The translations under genes were made by a program, and so were the position numbers. Positions 62,648-64,000 of a DNA stretch of 64,000 bases are shown one piece after another. Position 1 is the stretch's first letter; every line of letters begins with the position of its first letter. The notes under the pieces were generated by a model. The model made no database searches. It saw only the letters and a program-made list of their open reading frames with translations, and was not told where the DNA came from. This DNA comes from Tautonia marina. GTDB taxonomy: Bacteria > Planctomycetota > Planctomycetia > Isosphaerales > Isosphaeraceae. The stretch lies in the NCBI RefSeq assembly GCF_009177065.1, contig NZ_WEZF01000009.1:186001-250000 (forward strand). The letters run 5' to 3'.

Positions 62648-63805
62648 ATGCGCAAGCCGCGCCTCATGGCCCCCGGCCCCGCTCCGGTCCCCGAAGAAGT
62701 CATGCTGGAGATGGCCAAGCCGGTCATCCACTCCCGAGACCCCCGCACCAAGGAGGGGATCAAGCACGCGGTCCAGGGGCTCCAGGAGATCCTGAAAACC
62801 TCCAACGACGTCGCCATCCTTGCCGCCACCGGCACCGGAGCGATGGAAGCCGCCGCTCTGCACGCCGTCCCGCCCGGCAAGAAAGCCCTGGTCCTGAACG
62901 CCGGCTGGTTCGGCCTGCGATGGGCGAAGATCTGCCAGGCTCACGGCATCGCCTTCGAGACGCTCGACTTCGAATGGGGTCAGCCCGTCGACCCCGACCG
63001 CGTGGCCGAGGCCCTCAAGGGACGTTCCGACATCGCCGTCGTCATGGGCACCCTTAGCGAGACCTCGACCGGCACCGGACACCCCATCGAGACCATCGGC
63101 AAGGTCGTCGCTGAGACCGACGCGCTGTTCGCCGTCGATGGCATTTCCGGCGTCGGCGCGATGGAGTGCCACGTCGATGCCTGGAAGATCGACTTCCTCT
63201 GCGTCGGCTCGCAGAAGGCCCTCATGCTGCCCCCCGGCCTGGCCTTCGTCACCGTCAGCCCGAAGGCCTGGGCTGTCATCGACACCTTCGAGCCGAAAGC
63301 CTTCTACTTCGGCCTGAAGGCCGCCCGCAAGAAGCTGGCCGACTGGGATACGCCGTACACCCCGGCCCACACCCTGATCTTCGGCCTGAACAAGTCCCTC
63401 AGCATGATCCGCGCCGAGGGAATCGAAAACGTCTGGGCCCGCCACAAGGCGATGAGCGAGGCCTGCCAGGCCGGCGTCAAGGCCCTCGGCCTCGAACTGT
63501 TCAGCGCCCGCCCGGCTGAGGGGCTCACCGCCTTCGTCGTGCCCGAAGGCCTGAAGGACACCGACATCCGCAAGAAGCTCGACGAGCGCTTCGGCATCAC
63601 CGTCGTCGGCGGTCAGGACAAGCTCAAGGGCAAGATCGTCCGGATCGGCCACATGGGCTACAATGACGAGGTCGACGTCGTCGGCGCCCTCGCCGCGCTG
63701 GAGATGGTCCTCGCCCAGCTTGGCCACGAGTTCGAACCCGGTGCCGGCGTCTCCGCCGCTCAGCGGGCGCTGATTGGCCAGGGAAGCCCGGTCGGGGCGG
63801 CCTGA
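62648..63805 (+). CDS. Class V aminotransferase (serine/phosphoserine-type)
   Basis: 385 residues, PLP-dependent fold I. Lys190 in VGSQKALMLPPGLAF is the PLP lysine; Asp164 in LFAVDGISGVGAM binds PLP. The family includes serine-pyruvate, alanine-glyoxylate and some phosphoserine aminotransferases. Because serA begins 141 bp downstream, conversion of phosphohydroxypyruvate to phosphoserine (SerC role) is the best guess; serine-glyoxylate transamination is the alternative. ATG 62648 follows AAGGAA. Cytoplasmic. Confidence 0.9.
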   Translation: MRKPRLMAPGPAPVPEEVMLEMAKPVIHSRDPRTKEGIKHAVQGLQEILKTSNDVAILAATGTGAMEAAALHAVPPGKKALVLNAGWFGLRWAKICQAHGIAFETLDFEWGQPVDPDRVAEALKGRSDIAVVMGTLSETSTGTGHPIETIGKVVAETDALFAVDGISGVGAMECHVDAWKIDFLCVGSQKALMLPPGLAFVTVSPKAWAVIDTFEPKAFYFGLKAARKKLADWDTPYTPAHTLIFGLNKSLSMIRAEGIENVWARHKAMSEACQAGVKALGLELFSARPAEGLTAFVVPEGLKDTDIRKKLDERFGITVVGGQDKLKGKIVRIGHMGYNDEVDVVGALAALEMVLAQLGHEFEPGAGVSAAQRALIGQGSPVGAA

Positions 63806-63825
63806 TTGCCTTGTTGATGTTCGCT

Positions 63826-63858
63826 CCTCCTCTCCGCGTCTCAGGAGAGGAGGGGTTT
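63826..63858 (+). terminator. Terminator between aminotransferase and serA
   Basis: Perfect 10-bp stem CCTCCTCTCC (63826-63835) with GGAGAGGAGG (63844-63853), 8-nt loop, followed by GGTTTC. It lies 20 bp after the aminotransferase stop. Confidence 0.68.
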
Positions 63859-63859
63859 C

Positions 63860-63889
63860 GATCGCATCTCCGCAGGAGGCGATGCGATC
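63860..63889 (+). promoter_or_regulatory. Second hairpin in the serA leader
   Basis: Perfect 9-bp stem GATCGCATC (63860-63868) with GATGCGATC (63881-63889), 12-nt loop, starting 6 nt after the first hairpin. It may be a tandem terminator or an attenuator-like leader element for serA. Confidence 0.4.
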
Positions 63890-63945
63890 TCCGTCACCGG
63901 ACCATTGATTCCTCTCAAAACGATTGCAAGTGGAGCCTGATCGAC

Positions 63946-64000
63946 GTGCCCTATCGCGTGCTGGTCACCGACAAAGTGTCTGAAGAAGGCCTTGCCCTGC
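63946..64000 (+). CDS. serA: D-3-phosphoglycerate dehydrogenase, N-terminus (cut by window end)
   Basis: Only 18 codons and one base are present. They read PYRVLVTDKVSEEGLAL, the typical N-terminus of SerA (substrate-binding domain, RVLVTDxxxxxGL). SerA oxidises 3-phosphoglycerate, the first step of serine synthesis. GTG 63946 is the start. The gene is truncated by the window edge, so domain and length cannot be checked; the call rests on this short segment and the adjacent aminotransferase. Confidence 0.68.
   Translation, partial: MPYRVLVTDKVSEEGLAL

Noticed and set aside
1-64000. tRNA, rRNA, CRISPR, insertion sequences, prophage
   Set aside because: No clover-leaf arms, repeat-spacer arrays, transposase motifs or terminal inverted repeats were noticed on reading.

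Overview
The window is high-GC, densely coded DNA on both strands. It looks like a planctomycete chromosome, most likely of the Isosphaeraceae type; this is an inference from gene content. The main signs are a DUF1549/DUF1553 gene followed by a Tat-exported DUF1501 gene, a formylglycine-type sulfatase, a DUF1559 protein, very large secreted beta-rich proteins, a RDD/SpoIIM/DUF4129/DUF4350 membrane operon, and GTG starts with GGAGG-type ribosome sites. I saw no rRNA, tRNA, CRISPR array, insertion sequence or phage gene.

Layout, left to right. 88-6985: maf, an exported sulfatase, an M28 metallopeptidase overlapping it by 4 bp, and a large secreted glycosidase-like protein. 7480-9632: a translationally coupled pair of two-component proteins (receiver-ATPase and receiver-histidine kinase). 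9696-11487: a small hypothetical protein and an NAD-dependent epimerase, both on the minus strand. 11952-20221: a four-gene export cluster made of a GAF-domain membrane-fusion protein, a periplasmic adaptor, a PqqD-like/M50 protease/HlyD fusion and an MsbA-type ABC exporter. 20519-23471: the DUF1549/DUF1553 and DUF1501 pair, closed by a strong hairpin. 23551-33997: two giant secreted/membrane beta-rich proteins (2306 and about 1159 residues) in one minus-strand operon. 34271-41054: an inositol-monophosphatase-like gene, an anti-sigma/FecR/HEAT-like protein, a polytopic glycosyltransferase-like protein and a GT2-methyltransferase fusion. 41231-47561: the RDD/SpoIIM/DUF4129/DUF4350 operon and a lipoprotein peptidyl-prolyl isomerase. 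47891-56039: a tightly overlapping plus-strand glycan cluster (GT2, CDP-alcohol phosphotransferase, GT2, methyltransferase, polysaccharide deacetylase, GT4, GT9, small membrane protein). 56025-57884: a DUF1559-type protein and a glycosyltransferase-like protein. 58247-64000: a SEC-C protein, a TPR protein, hisI, a class V aminotransferase and the first 18 codons of serA.

How the parts may work together. The 12-20 kb cluster reads as one export machine: cytoplasmic GAF sensing fused to an adaptor, a second adaptor, a membrane protease carrying a peptide-recognition-like domain and its own adaptor domain, and an ATP-driven exporter. No substrate gene was identified. The 48-56 kb genes look like an assembly line for a surface glycan or glycolipid, and the 37-41 kb pair probably also makes surface glycans. 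The right end is amino-acid biosynthesis (histidine, serine). The strongest candidates for undescribed biology are the protease/adaptor/ABC cluster and the giant tandem-unit proteins. Starts, domain borders and promoters were read by eye.
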